From Chloroflexota bacterium (lineage in GTDB: Bacteria > Chloroflexota > Dehalococcoidia > SM23-28-2 > RBG-16-64-32), in the NCBI GenBank assembly GCA_029262695.1, contig JAJCYV010000020.1:62001-126000 (forward strand): DNA of 64,000 bases, in the 5' to 3' direction. Positions 31,526 through 40,960 of the stretch are shown here, in pieces. Numbering within the stretch: position 1 is the first letter of the stretch; each line of letters begins with the position of its first letter. The notes below the pieces were generated by a model. That model made no database searches and was not told the DNA's origin. It worked only from the letters and a program-made list of their open reading frames with translations. The translations under genes were made by a program, and so were the position numbers.

Positions 31526-32722
31526 ATGAAGATCCTGTGCGTGCTCTACGATGATCCCGTTGACGGCTACCCGAAGTCGTACGCGCGCGACGACATACCA
31601 TCGCTAGAACGCTACCCGGACGGGCAGATGCTCCCGACACCTGCCGCGCTCGGATTTAAGCCCGGCGAGCTCCTGGGGTCGGTCTCGGGAGAACTCGGAC
31701 TGCGCGACTTCCTCGAGAAGCAAGGGCACACGATGGTCGTCACGTCCGACAAGGACGGCCCGGACAGCGTCTTCGAGCGCGAGCTGCCGGACACCGATGT
31801 CGTGATCTCGCAGCCGTTCTGGCCGGCCTACCTGACCGCCGAGCGGATCGCCAAAGCCCCGGACCTGAAGCTGGCGATAACCGCCGGCATCGGCTCCGAC
31901 CACGTCGACCTGCAAGCAGCGATAGACAGGGGCATGACCGTCGCCGAGGTCACGTACTCAAACAGCATCAGCGTCAGCGAGCACGTCGTCATGGCGATCC
32001 TCTCGCTCGTCCGCAACTACATCCCGTCATACAAGTGGGTCGTCGATGGCGGCTGGAACATCGCCGACTGCGTCGCGCGCTCCTACGACCTCGAAGGCAT
32101 GGACGTGGGCACGATCGGCGCCGGCCGCATCGGCACCGCCGTCCTCAAGCGCCTCAAGCCCTTCGACGTCAAGCTCCACTACACTGACCAACACCGCCTG
32201 CCGGAGGACGTGGCGGCCGAGCTGGGGGTCACCTATCACCCCGACGCCGACTCGCTGATCCAAGTCTGTGATGTGGTCACCGTCAACGCCCCGCTTCACC
32301 CCGGGACCGAGCACATGGTCAACGACGCCTTCATCGCCAGAATGAAGCGCGGAGCCTACCTCGTGAACACAGCGCGCGGCAAGATCTGCGACCGAGACGC
32401 CGTGGCGCGCGCGCTCGAAAGCGGCCAGCTCGCCGGCTACGCGGGCGACGTCTGGTTCCCGCAACCGGCGCCGCAAGACCACCCCTGGCGAACGATGCCG
32501 CATCACGGCATGACGCCGCACGTGTCCGGCACTTCGCTCTCTGCGCAGGCGCGCTACGCGGCCGGTGTGCGCGAGATCCTGGAATGCTTCTTCGCGGGTC
32601 GTCCCATGCGCGAGGAGTACCTGATCGTCGACGGTGGCAAGCTGGCGGGCGCCGGCGCACACGCCTACAGCGAAGGCAACGTTACGGGCGGCTCCGACGA
32701 AGCAGCGAAGTTCAAGAAGTGA
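31526..32722 (+). CDS. fdh: NAD-dependent formate dehydrogenase
   Basis: 398 residues, the usual length for metal-free formate dehydrogenases of the D-2-hydroxyacid dehydrogenase superfamily (EC 1.17.1.9 type). Signatures: SQPFWPAYLTAERI for formate binding, SNSISVSEHVVM with the conserved Asn, the Rossmann loop GTIGAGRIGTAVLK, NTARGKICDRDAV with the catalytic Arg region, and PHVSGTSLSAQARYAAG with the catalytic His. It oxidises formate to CO2 with NAD+. CGAGGAGG precedes the ATG. The tRNA pair follows downstream. Confidence 0.9.
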   Translation: MKILCVLYDDPVDGYPKSYARDDIPSLERYPDGQMLPTPAALGFKPGELLGSVSGELGLRDFLEKQGHTMVVTSDKDGPDSVFERELPDTDVVISQPFWPAYLTAERIAKAPDLKLAITAGIGSDHVDLQAAIDRGMTVAEVTYSNSISVSEHVVMAILSLVRNYIPSYKWVVDGGWNIADCVARSYDLEGMDVGTIGAGRIGTAVLKRLKPFDVKLHYTDQHRLPEDVAAELGVTYHPDADSLIQVCDVVTVNAPLHPGTEHMVNDAFIARMKRGAYLVNTARGKICDRDAVARALESGQLAGYAGDVWFPQPAPQDHPWRTMPHHGMTPHVSGTSLSAQARYAAGVREILECFFAGRPMREEYLIVDGGKLAGAGAHAYSEGNVTGGSDEAAKFKK

Positions 32723-32839
32723 GGCCGCGCGTGGGCGCGCGACGCACCGGGACCACCCTGGAAGGCGCGCAGTCGGCAGGAGTCCGGCAGAAGCACCGTT
32801 GCCGCGCTGAAATCAGCTCTGCTAACATTGAATTTGCGC

Positions 32840-32913
32840 TGCGGGATGGTGTAATGGTAGCACGGCTGATTCTGGATCAGTTAGTCTAGGTTCGAATCCT
32901 AGCCCCGCAGCCA
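32840..32913 (+). tRNA. tRNA-Gln (CTG)
   Basis: Complete cloverleaf with acceptor TGCGGGA, anticodon loop TTCTGGA (anticodon CTG), T-arm CTAGG-TTCGAAT-CCTAG and encoded CCA. One acceptor pair (position 7-66, A-C) is mismatched. Confidence 0.93.
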
Positions 32914-32917
32914 ATGT

Positions 32918-32994
32918 GGCGCATTCGTCTAGCGGCCTAGGACGCCGCCCTCTCAAGGCGGAGATCACGGGTTCGAATCCCGTATGCGCCACCA
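32918..32994 (+). tRNA. tRNA-Glu (CTC)
   Basis: Acceptor GGCGCAT/ATGCGCC, anticodon arm CCGCC-CTCTCAA-GGCGG (anticodon CTC), T-arm ACGGG-TTCGAAT-CCCGT, CCA encoded. Four bases after tRNA-Gln, so one transcript. Confidence 0.95.
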
Positions 32995-33005
32995 ACTTTC
33001 AAATT

Positions 33006-33035
33006 GAGCCCCCTCACTGATGAGGGGGCTCTTTT
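33006..33035 (+). terminator. Rho-independent terminator of the tRNA pair
   Basis: GAGCCCCCTCA (33006-33016) pairs perfectly with TGAGGGGGCTC (33021-33031) around CTGA, followed by TTTT. Confidence 0.88.
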
Positions 33036-33052
33036 CAATGCCCCCACCGGCG

Positions 33053-34291
33053 TCAGCCTTTGGAGCCGGCCAGCGTGTCGGCCGGCACCGCCTGTGGGAC
33101 CGCTCGCGACGGGCTGCGGATCATCGCCGCGGAGACGAAAGTCGCGCCTCCCAACACGGCGGCGATGATCGGGAAAGCGTACTTCAGACCGAGCGTGTCC
33201 ACGGCGACGCCGCCGGCCAGCGAGCCGAACAGGATCCCGACACTCATCGCCATGTTGAACACGCCCATCATCGCGCCGTGGCCGTACTCGCGGCCCTCCT
33301 CCGTCGCCAGCGCGCCCAGCGTCGGCCAGACCAGCGCCTCGCCGGAACCGATCGCCATGAAGACGATAATCAGCCCCGGGAAGCTCTCTACGAACGGGAT
33401 CACCGACGTCGCCGCCACGACGATTAGCGAGCCGGTGACAAGCGTCGTGACCTTGTTCAGCCGGTCCACCAGGCCGCCGAACGGTATCTGGAGGGCGGCG
33501 TTGACCAGCGTCCGCCCGGCGATGACGATGCCGATCTGCGTGCCCGAGGCGTCCATGAACTCCGTCATGAGGAGCGGCAGGAACGCCATCAGCGGCACCA
33601 TGATGAACATCGTCGACATCCGGGACAGCAGCACGCCCATAAGCCGCACGTTCCCAGCCATCCGGCGCATCGTTTCGAGCATTGGCGGAGGGGCCGCGCG
33701 CCCCTTCAGCTGCACGTCGCCGGGCAGAAGGAGCACGACGAGCGTCATCGAAAGAGCACCGGCCGCGCTCATCGCGTAGAACGCGGCATCGAAGCCCAGG
33801 GTGTCGCGGAATATGCCGCCGATGATCGGCCCGAAGCCGATGCCGGAAAAGAGCGCCATGTTGAGACTGCCCATGTAGCGGCCCTCTTCGCCCTTCGGCG
33901 CGAAGCTCGCCACGTATGACATCGCGATCGGCACGATCATCGCCGAACCAACGCCGTGAACCGTGCGGATGAAGATCAGGTGCTCAACGGACGTCGCCAG
34001 CGTGAACGAAAAACCGACGACCGAGTAGATCAGCAGGCCCGTGACGAGAAAGCGCTTGCGGCCGTGGCGGTCGGACATCCCGCCGACGAACGGCTGCAGG
34101 ACGCCACGGCTGATGGAAAAGCCGGCAACCATCAGCCCGATCATGATGCCGCTGGCGCCGAGGTTGTCGGCGTAGACCGGCAGCAGCGGGATAACGATTC
34201 CGAGGCCGAGGAGCGCTATGAAGACGGCGAGGAACAGCGTCGCCAGCGTCGCCGTCCTCCGGCTGCGCGCAGCCCCTGCTTCAATCGTCAC
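33053..34291 (-). CDS. Major facilitator superfamily transporter
   Basis: 412 residues from a GTG start, about twelve TM helices in two halves. The MFS loop 2-3 motif is GGMSDRHGRKRFLV and the second-half counterpart is PFGGLVDRLNKVT. VGSAMIVPIAMSYVASFAP in helix 5 resembles motif C-type drug/H+ antiporters, so efflux is likely. Substrate unknown. Confidence 0.88.
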   Translation of the reverse strand: MTIEAGAARSRRTATLATLFLAVFIALLGLGIVIPLLPVYADNLGASGIMIGLMVAGFSISRGVLQPFVGGMSDRHGRKRFLVTGLLIYSVVGFSFTLATSVEHLIFIRTVHGVGSAMIVPIAMSYVASFAPKGEEGRYMGSLNMALFSGIGFGPIIGGIFRDTLGFDAAFYAMSAAGALSMTLVVLLLPGDVQLKGRAAPPPMLETMRRMAGNVRLMGVLLSRMSTMFIMVPLMAFLPLLMTEFMDASGTQIGIVIAGRTLVNAALQIPFGGLVDRLNKVTTLVTGSLIVVAATSVIPFVESFPGLIIVFMAIGSGEALVWPTLGALATEEGREYGHGAMMGVFNMAMSVGILFGSLAGGVAVDTLGLKYAFPIIAAVLGGATFVSAAMIRSPSRAVPQAVPADTLAGSKG

Positions 34292-34372
34292 GGTACGCTC
34301 AGCATACCGCGAACGGGGTAAGGGTCGATCAGTGGCGCAGCACGGCGCTGCTCCCGGCTTCGGCTAGCGGGG

Positions 34373-35152
34373 CTAGTTGGCTGCGCGCCGGTCTTGCAGG
34401 ATGTGCCCGAGCGCTCGATAGGCCCGCGGGTTGAACGGCAGGCCCGCGTGTGTCCCACCGACCTCGTGGTTCAGCCTCTCCCTGTCATCCGTCGCGTTGT
34501 GCCAGTCCACCACGCCGTCCGACTTCGTGAAGATGACGGCGTGCCGGACGGACGCGGGCAGCTCCTGCGCCGCGGCGGCAGTGAAGCCACAGCGGCAGTC
34601 CAGCGTGAAACAGCGACACTCGCGGCCGATCAGGAACATGCCTGCTGTGAGGAGAAGCGCTCCGGCGGCCAACACTTGCGGATGCGCCTGAACGGACTGC
34701 AAGGGAGTGCCAAGATAGACCAGTTGCGATACGTTCTCGGGCTGGTCGAGGGCCACGCGCCGGGCGATGATCCCACCGAGGCTGTGGCCAACGATGCGGA
34801 CAGGGCGTCCGGTATCGCGAACGGCCTGGCGCACGGTCTTGTCCAACCGCTCGGCAAGCTTGCCCGGGCAATCCGCGTTGATCGTGATGCCGGAAAGGTA
34901 TGGAGTGTAGCCGACTCTCCGCAGCCAGCCGCTCATCTCCAGCATGAAGACGTCCGGACACATGAAGCCGGGCACCGTAATCACGGCCTCGCCGTCGCCA
35001 CGAGGCACACCACGTCCGTAGTAGATGGGCGACAGCCGGAGCGCCAGCCAGTCGATCGCCCAGAGAGCCTCGACCCAGAGCGGCGGCATTGGCATGTCCG
35101 GCGCCGGCGCGATGAGCGTCTGGTGCGTCCGAAGTGCGGTTGACGTCCACAT
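34373..35152 (-). CDS. Alpha/beta-hydrolase, lipase-like
   Basis: 259 residues. VITVPGFMCPDVFM is the oxyanion-region strand, RIVGHSLGGIIARRVAL the nucleophile elbow, KSDGVVDWHNA supplies the Asp and GGTHAGLPFNP the His. A Cys-rich insert IGRECRCFTLDCRCGF before the acid residue is unusual and could hold a metal or disulfides. No clear signal peptide. Confidence 0.75.
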   Translation of the reverse strand: MWTSTALRTHQTLIAPAPDMPMPPLWVEALWAIDWLALRLSPIYYGRGVPRGDGEAVITVPGFMCPDVFMLEMSGWLRRVGYTPYLSGITINADCPGKLAERLDKTVRQAVRDTGRPVRIVGHSLGGIIARRVALDQPENVSQLVYLGTPLQSVQAHPQVLAAGALLLTAGMFLIGRECRCFTLDCRCGFTAAAAQELPASVRHAVIFTKSDGVVDWHNATDDRERLNHEVGGTHAGLPFNPRAYRALGHILQDRRAAN

Positions 35153-35287
35153 AGAAGCCGTTAATCCTCCGCATAGTTAGATGCGCGGAGTACTCGTCGA
35201 CGTTGCAGCGCGAAAGTAAAGGCCCGGTAAATCTGGCGCGCGTTACGGTTAAGCGCGTGCTATCCTGCGCTCCGAAAGGAGTCCCTG

Positions 35288-36970
35288 ATGGCACGCCTCG
35301 CCGGCCGGCACCTCATGATCGAGCAGCTCCTGGCAGACGGGACGAAGTACGTTTTCGGCAACCCCGGCACTACGGAGCAGGGCTTCCTGGACGCCCTGCA
35401 GGACTACCCGCAGCTCCAATACATCCTCTCGCTGCATGAAGGCGTCGCCACGGGGGTCGCCGACGGGTACGCGCGCGCCTCCGGGCGGCCGGCGTTCCTG
35501 CAGCTCCACATCACGCCCGGCGTCGGCAACGCAATGGGCATGCTCTACAACTCGTACCGCGCGGGCACCCCGCTTGTGGTCTACGCGGGGCAACACCCGC
35601 AGCGGGGCGCCAGCCAGGACCCGATCCTCACCGGCGACCTCGTGCGCCTGGCCGAGCCGCTTACGAAATGGGCCGTTGAGGCGGGCGACGCGTCCGAAGT
35701 GCCCATCCTCCTGCGACGCGCCTTCAAGGTGGCGCTGGAGCCGCCGAGCGGCCCGGCTTTCATCTCAATACCGACGAACGTGATGGACGAGGAAGCTGCG
35801 GCCGAGATCGCCCCGGCGAATCATGTCGACACGAGCGTTCGTCCCAGCGCTGAAGCGGCCGAGCGAATCGCCCGCCTGCTCATCGACGCCCGTTCGCCGA
35901 TGCTCCTCGCCGGCGACGGCGTTGCGGTCAGCGGCGGCCAGGCCGCACTCGTGCAGCTGGCAGAGCTTACCGGCGCGCGTGTGCACTCCAGCTTCGCCGC
36001 GGAGCTGCCGTTCCCTTCGGCGCACCCGCTTTACCAGGGCCTGCTGAACGTCGTCTCGCCATCGCTGCTCAAGGGACAGCTCGCCGATGCCGATCTCGTC
36101 ATCGCCATCGGCACACCCGTCCTGACGCTCCTCTTCCCGCTGGACGAGCCACCATTCGCCAACGGCGCGAAGGTGGTGCACGTCGACCTCAACGCGCGCG
36201 AAATCGGCAAAAATTGGCGAGTGGACGTCGGCGTCATGGCGGACCCGCGCCTTGCGATGATCGACGTAGTCGAGGCGATCAAGCGGCTGCAGACGGACGA
36301 CCAGCGCAAAGCCGCCCGGGAGCGAGCAGACAGGGTGCAGCAGGCAGGCGACCAGATGATGGGCGCGCTCGAAGCGGCTGCAAAGGCCCGCTGGGACGAC
36401 AGCCCGATGACGGCAGGCCGCATGATGTTCGAGCTAGGCGAGGCGATGGCACCGGACACCGTGCTCTTCGACGAATCGATCACCGCCGGCGGATACTTGA
36501 TGCGCTACCTGCGCTTCCCGGACACGGGACGCCACTACCGCGCCAGCGGCGGCGGCCTGGGTCCGGGCATGCCCAACCCGATCGGCATCAAGCTGGCGCG
36601 GCCCGAGGCACCCGTAATGTCGATCGTCGGCGACGGCTCTGCCCTGTACACAATCCAGGCGCTCTGGACGGCCGCGCACCACAAGATCCCGGTCACGTGG
36701 GTCATCGCCAACAACCGCAGCTATCGCATCCTTAAGCTGAACATGCTCGACTACCTCGGTGAAGCTGCGGCCGGCCGCGACTTCGTGGCGATGGACATGA
36801 CCGAGCCGGCGATAGACTTCGCACAGATCGCCGCTTCGTTCGGCGTCAAGGGAGTCCGCATTGAGCACCCGGACGAGATCGGCGACGCCTTGCGCGAGGC
36901 GCAGGGATCGGGAGAGCCGCGGCTGCTCGACATCGTCATCGACGGCGACGTCAAGTCGCGCTGGCTATAG
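35288..36970 (+). CDS. Thiamine-diphosphate-dependent decarboxylase/synthase (benzoylformate decarboxylase-like)
   Basis: 560 residues with the three ThDP domains: PYR (VFGNPGTTEQGFLDAL, with the catalytic Glu in SLHEGVATGVADGYAR), a central domain, and PP with the ThDP/Mg motif GDGSALYTIQALWTAAHH then VIANNRSYRIL. A His in QHPQRG near residue 100 matches active-site His of benzoylformate decarboxylases. Acetolactate synthase or oxalyl-CoA-type activity cannot be excluded. The gene stands alone; GAAAGGAG precedes the ATG. Confidence 0.85.
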   Translation: MARLAGRHLMIEQLLADGTKYVFGNPGTTEQGFLDALQDYPQLQYILSLHEGVATGVADGYARASGRPAFLQLHITPGVGNAMGMLYNSYRAGTPLVVYAGQHPQRGASQDPILTGDLVRLAEPLTKWAVEAGDASEVPILLRRAFKVALEPPSGPAFISIPTNVMDEEAAAEIAPANHVDTSVRPSAEAAERIARLLIDARSPMLLAGDGVAVSGGQAALVQLAELTGARVHSSFAAELPFPSAHPLYQGLLNVVSPSLLKGQLADADLVIAIGTPVLTLLFPLDEPPFANGAKVVHVDLNAREIGKNWRVDVGVMADPRLAMIDVVEAIKRLQTDDQRKAARERADRVQQAGDQMMGALEAAAKARWDDSPMTAGRMMFELGEAMAPDTVLFDESITAGGYLMRYLRFPDTGRHYRASGGGLGPGMPNPIGIKLARPEAPVMSIVGDGSALYTIQALWTAAHHKIPVTWVIANNRSYRILKLNMLDYLGEAAAGRDFVAMDMTEPAIDFAQIAASFGVKGVRIEHPDEIGDALREAQGSGEPRLLDIVIDGDVKSRWL

Positions 36971-37030
36971 AGGAGCAATCCAGCGCTTCCAAATACCCGT
37001 ATGCTCCTTTAGCATTAGCGCAGGAGACAG

Positions 37031-37243
37031 ATGCCGGAGGACGAAAAACACGAGTACCGGCAAGCGTACGAGGCCTGGACGAAGAATGTCCGGGACTTGC
37101 ACGGCGTCCTGCTCGACGGCCAGAGGCTGGAACCGCCGAAGCTGAAAGGCCTGCTCAACAGAGAGGCGCGTGCCAAGGAACGCTACGACGACGCGCGCCG
37201 CAAGCTCCTTGGACTCTCCGACCGAAGTCGCCACTGCCCATGA
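37031..37243 (+). CDS. Small basic hypothetical protein
   Basis: 70 residues, highly charged and helical (ARAKERYDDARRKLLGLS). GCAGGAGA lies directly before the ATG. No family recognised. It precedes the sigma factor gene by 49 bp. Confidence 0.55.
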   Translation: MPEDEKHEYRQAYEAWTKNVRDLHGVLLDGQRLEPPKLKGLLNREARAKERYDDARRKLLGLSDRSRHCP

Positions 37244-37292
37244 GTACCGACCGTATCTACCGCTATCACCACACGTTTCAGTATTTAGACAG

Positions 37293-37946
37293 ATGCGTGT
37301 GGCTACCTGGGATACCCGATTGACGCGCTCACTGAAAGAGCCCCGCGCCGGCAGTCCGCCGGGCGAGGAAGCTCAGGCGAAGCCGTCTACGCAGCCTCAA
37401 CAAGAGGTCTCGGCGGAGTGGGAACTCGTCCGTCGCGCACAGCAATACGACAACGACGCCATCCACACGATCTACCAGACGTACTACCCGAAGATCTACA
37501 ACTACGCCTTCATGCAGATGGGCGACGTCCAGGCCGCCGAAGACCTGGCCTCCGACGTCATGCTCAAGATGATCGAGAAGGTCCAGACCTACAAGTTCAA
37601 GGGGTTGCCCTTCGGCGCCTGGGTCTTCCGCATCGCCCGCAACCGCCTGATCGATCTCCACCGCCGCCGCAAGCGTCGCGGCGAGGTGGACCTCAGCGAG
37701 ACGATCGCCACGGCGGTCGCCAACCCGCAGGTGCTTGCCGAGCGAGCGCTGGAGCGGGGCCAGATCCAGGTGGCGCTGAAGCACCTGACCCCCGAACAGC
37801 GACAGGTCATCATCCTCAAGTTCATTGAAGGCTTCGACAACCGCTCTGTCGGCAAGATCATGGGCCGGAGCGAAGGCGCCATCAAATCGCTCCAGCACCG
37901 CGCCCTCGGCGCCCTGCGGCGCATCCTCCACCCGGAGGACGTATAG
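37293..37946 (+). CDS. Sigma-70 family (ECF-like) RNA polymerase sigma factor
   Basis: 217 residues from ATG 37293; no strong Shine-Dalgarno is visible, so it may be leaderless or start nearby. Region 2 is IYQTYYPKIYNYAFMQMGDV then AEDLASDVMLKMIEKV and FRIARNRLIDLHRRRKRR; region 4 is LKHLTPEQRQVIILKFIEGF then SVGKIMGRSEGAIKSLQHRA. It is followed after 2 bp by a membrane protein of the DUF5667 type, its likely regulator. Confidence 0.88.
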   Translation: MRVATWDTRLTRSLKEPRAGSPPGEEAQAKPSTQPQQEVSAEWELVRRAQQYDNDAIHTIYQTYYPKIYNYAFMQMGDVQAAEDLASDVMLKMIEKVQTYKFKGLPFGAWVFRIARNRLIDLHRRRKRRGEVDLSETIATAVANPQVLAERALERGQIQVALKHLTPEQRQVIILKFIEGFDNRSVGKIMGRSEGAIKSLQHRALGALRRILHPEDV

Positions 37947-37948
37947 CC

Positions 37949-39802
37949 ATGTTTCGCAGATACAGCTCAGTCCTCGACGAATGCCTGGCCGCTCTTCACC
38001 ACGGCGAGCCGATAGAGCGTATCGTCGCGCGGCATCCGCGCCACGCCACGCGGCTGCGCTCGGCGCTCTCGCTGGCGGCGCGCGTGCAGTCCAGCCCGCG
38101 TGTAACACCGCGAGCAGAGGCCCAGGAGCGCAGCTGGCGACTCGTCCGGGAGCGCGCACACCAGCTGCGAACGGGCGGCCGGCGCGTCACGGCGCGGCGC
38201 GCGAGCTATGGCGCAGTCCTCAAGCCGGCGGCAGCACTCATCGCGGTTCTTCTGTTCGTATCATCGTTCGGCGGCGGCCTGGCGTACGCATCGCAGGACG
38301 CGATGCCGGACAGCCCGCTCTACAGCATCAAGCTGGCGACGGAGGACATGCGCCTCTGGTTCGTCTTCGACGAGAAGCACGAAGCGGAGATCTTGCTCGA
38401 CCAGTCCAACCAGCGCGTCGATGAGATCCGCAGCATGGTCAGTCAGGGCAAGCCGATTCCCGAGAACGTCCTCGGAGCGCTCGAAAACCGCAACCGGCGT
38501 GCCGTCTCGATCCTGCACGACAGGCCCGAAGAGACGGGCCTGCGCGCACTCGTCCTCACCCAGGCGCAGGAGCAAGAAGACCTGCTCGTCGCGCTCTTCG
38601 AACAGGTGTCAGACGACGCGCGCGACGAATACACCAAGGCCGTCGCGTCTCTGCACAACGTGCGGTTGGGCGGGGGCGCGGGAACGGCGCTCGTGGCCGT
38701 GCAGCCGGAAGACCTTCTCGGCGGCATCCTCAGCATCTCAGGCCAGGTGCAGCTGCTGGACGACGGCACCTGGAGCATCGGCGGCTTCGCCGTCAACGTT
38801 GACGACCGCACACTCGGCAACGGCGAGATCGTCGCCGGCCTGTCGGCGCGCGTCGTCGTCGCAGTCAGCGCGAACCACCGCCTGCAAGCCCTCAGCCTGA
38901 TCGGCGGCGGCCTGCTCGACGGTCCGGACACCAGCGCGCTCGTGAACGGCCCGGTCGAATCGATCACCAGCGACGGCGTCAAGATCGGCGGCACCTTCTT
39001 CCGCTTCTCCGAATCCACGTCACAGACGTACGACTTCGAGCCCGGAGAGCTCGCGGAGATCACCATCAGGACCACCGCAGACGGCATCGTCGCGGACAAG
39101 ATCAAGCCGGCAGCCTCAACACGGACTTCGACCGAGATAAGAGCACTCACCTTCGAGGGCACGATCGAGGGCGACGTCAGCGGCTCAATGAGTGAGTGGC
39201 TGATCGGCGGCTTCCAGTTCGGCATCACGGAGAGCACCGTCGTCGACGCCAGCGCCGGCGATGTCCGCGACGGCGCGCGCGTGCAAGTCGAAGCGGTCAA
39301 CGATCGCGGCGAGTTGCAGGCGTCACGCGTGTCGGTGCTCGCCAGTGAGACAGAAGCCGGCTTCGTTACGGTCATCGGCATCTTCGACGGCTTCCAGGGC
39401 GCCCAGTGGGCCGTCAGCGGCCTGCCCGTCATCCCGCCCGAAAACGGCGCTGAGCCGCAGGTCGGAGCGCTGATCAGCGTCGAGACAGAGCGCGGCGACG
39501 GCGGCGACCTGACAGCGTCCGGATTCTTCGAGATCGAGGGCACGGACGACGAGGAGCTGATCCGCACGCAGGGCACGATCAGCGGAATCGGCGGCAGCAG
39601 CTGGACGCTTGAGTTCGGCGACGTAAGCATTCAGGAGAGCGCAGAGATCGCCGGCGGCGAACCCGGCGTTGGACAGCGAGTGCTGATCTGGAGCGAGCGG
39701 GGCGAAGCCGGCAACCTCGTGGCGCGCTACGTGCGCGTCCTCGACCACAGGTCGATCCTCGGCGCGCTCGATGACACCGTCCTGCCGGCGCCCGCGCCGT
39801 AG
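37949..39802 (+). CDS. DUF5667/DUF5666-type membrane protein, putative anti-sigma partner
   Basis: 617 residues. The first ~60 residues (DECLAALHHGEPIERIVARH) are cytoplasmic and could contact the sigma factor. A TM helix at ~89-108 (PAAALIAVLLFVSSFGG) is followed by a DUF5667-like helical domain (DSPLYSIKLATEDMRL, LLDQSNQRVDEI). The outer part has four or five beta-rich DUF5666-type repeats (ISGQVQLLDDGTWSIGGFAV, VTVIGIFDGFQGAQWAVSG). Such genes typically sit right after sigma-70 genes in Chloroflexota and Actinobacteria. It may sense an envelope signal. Confidence 0.78.
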   Translation: MFRRYSSVLDECLAALHHGEPIERIVARHPRHATRLRSALSLAARVQSSPRVTPRAEAQERSWRLVRERAHQLRTGGRRVTARRASYGAVLKPAAALIAVLLFVSSFGGGLAYASQDAMPDSPLYSIKLATEDMRLWFVFDEKHEAEILLDQSNQRVDEIRSMVSQGKPIPENVLGALENRNRRAVSILHDRPEETGLRALVLTQAQEQEDLLVALFEQVSDDARDEYTKAVASLHNVRLGGGAGTALVAVQPEDLLGGILSISGQVQLLDDGTWSIGGFAVNVDDRTLGNGEIVAGLSARVVVAVSANHRLQALSLIGGGLLDGPDTSALVNGPVESITSDGVKIGGTFFRFSESTSQTYDFEPGELAEITIRTTADGIVADKIKPAASTRTSTEIRALTFEGTIEGDVSGSMSEWLIGGFQFGITESTVVDASAGDVRDGARVQVEAVNDRGELQASRVSVLASETEAGFVTVIGIFDGFQGAQWAVSGLPVIPPENGAEPQVGALISVETERGDGGDLTASGFFEIEGTDDEELIRTQGTISGIGGSSWTLEFGDVSIQESAEIAGGEPGVGQRVLIWSERGEAGNLVARYVRVLDHRSILGALDDTVLPAPAP

Positions 39803-39850
39803 CGCCAGAGCTTGGCGCAGACACGGACCTTCCCCTACACTGAATCTGCT

Positions 39851-39927
39851 GCCCCCGTCGTCTAGCGGCCCAGGACGCCGCCCTTTCAAGGCGGAGATCG
39901 CGGGTTCGAATCCCGCCGGGGGCACCA
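39851..39927 (+). tRNA. tRNA-Glu (TTC)
   Basis: Acceptor GCCCCCG/CGGGGGC, anticodon arm CCGCC-CTTTCAA-GGCGG (anticodon TTC), T-arm GCGGG-TTCGAAT-CCCGC, CCA encoded. Confidence 0.95.
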
Positions 39928-39943
39928 ACTCTGGGATACGATT

Positions 39944-39983
39944 GAGCCCCCTGCGGCACATGAATTGTGCTAAAGGGGGCTTA
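39944..39983 (+). terminator. Terminator-like hairpin after tRNA-Glu
   Basis: AGCCCCCT pairs with AGGGGGCT around an inner GCACA/TGTGC stem. The U-run is weak (TT only). Confidence 0.6.
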
Positions 39984-40120
39984 ACAGTTGTGGCGGCCTT
40001 GTGGGCCCGTCGGACCGATGGACGGTATCCCGAAGTGACGAACTGCACGACCTGCCTTGCCGGCCACCGTATGGCCGCGCGGGCGAACCGGGCCGCCACC
40101 GGCTCAGGGGCTGGGGCCGC

Positions 40121-40327
40121 CTATTGGCTCTTGCGGATCTCCTGCTGAACCCAGTCGTCCAGCGTCCCGCGGTGGATCCGCCATTGCTTACCGACCTTCA
40201 CGGCCGGAATAGCCCCTTGCCGTGCCAACCGGTAGACGGTCGATGGGTGGAAGCGCAAGTAATCAGCGGCTTCCTCGATCGTCATTAGCTGCGCGGCATC
40301 GTTCATGTCAGATCGTTTCGTCGCCAC
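40121..40327 (-). CDS. Excisionase-family (HTH_17) DNA-binding protein
   Basis: 68 residues: TIEEAADYLRFHPSTVYRLA, then GAIPAVKVGKQWRIHRGTLD, the complete MerR-like winged helix of excisionase/HTH_17 proteins. It lies about 190 bp from tRNA-Glu, a common integration target, suggesting a remnant of an integrated element; no integrase is next to it. Confidence 0.85.
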   Translation of the reverse strand: MATKRSDMNDAAQLMTIEEAADYLRFHPSTVYRLARQGAIPAVKVGKQWRIHRGTLDDWVQQEIRKSQ

Positions 40328-40762
40328 GGATGCACCTCAAAGAATTGCTCATTACAAGTTTATATCACTAAGGGCGCTCAAGCGCGACAAAACAAGCGCA
40401 AACTAGCCCCTGCAATTCGTTCAGTGTCAATTGTGGCTTACACGCAGGCCTTGCCGCCAGCGTTGGCTTTGGAAGGGGCCGCATCAGTTCGCCCGACGAG
40501 CGCTATTGAGAGGCATGGTGCCATGCGCCACTGCTTGCCGGCCCTGGGTGCCAGAGGCCTGACCGACTGGATCAGGCGATTGCCGGAGCCTCTGGGGCGG
40601 AGCAAAGTGAATGACCCTTGAACACCACCGCCAACTCCACCGATCACTCATCTTGCTCCGCTCTTGAGTATACAGATGGCTGGGCGTTGTGCTCTGTTAC
40701 AACGCGTTGGTGGGCGTCGCGTAACAACGCCGGCCTGGTCAGCCGCGGGCCATGAGACCCGG
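40328..40762. other. Intergenic stretch, no gene seen
   Basis: AT-richer start (promoter of the excisionase-like gene). It contains a lone CACTAA at 40365-40370 without the right arm of the island motif. No gene or structured element found. Confidence 0.5.
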
Positions 40763-40960
40763 TTAGCGGGAGCGGTGGGCCCCGTTACGGGCCGGACTTA
40801 ACGAGCATGGCAGGTGGTCCGGGTGATAGCGCCACTGGCTCCCGATCTTGACCGCCGGAATTGCGCCGCGATGCGTCTGTTGACGCACGTTGTACACACT
40901 GACGCCGAACTTGTCGGCTACGTCGCGCATGGTTAGTAGAGAACCCAGGCTACGACTCAT
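40763..40960 (-). CDS. Second HTH_17/excisionase-like protein
   Basis: 65 residues from ATG 40960, with AGGAGGTGATGAA upstream. Core LTMRDVADKFGVSVYNVRQQ then GAIPAVKIGSQWRYHPDHL matches the same family as the 40121 gene; the shared GAIPAVKxGxQWR suggests paralogues. The last ~12 residues are divergent. Confidence 0.75.
   Translation of the reverse strand: MSRSLGSLLTMRDVADKFGVSVYNVRQQTHRGAIPAVKIGSQWRYHPDHLPCSLSPARNGAHRSR

Noticed and set aside
40365-40370. Possible further dif-like site outside the island
   Set aside because: Only the left arm CACTAA is present; the right arm does not match.
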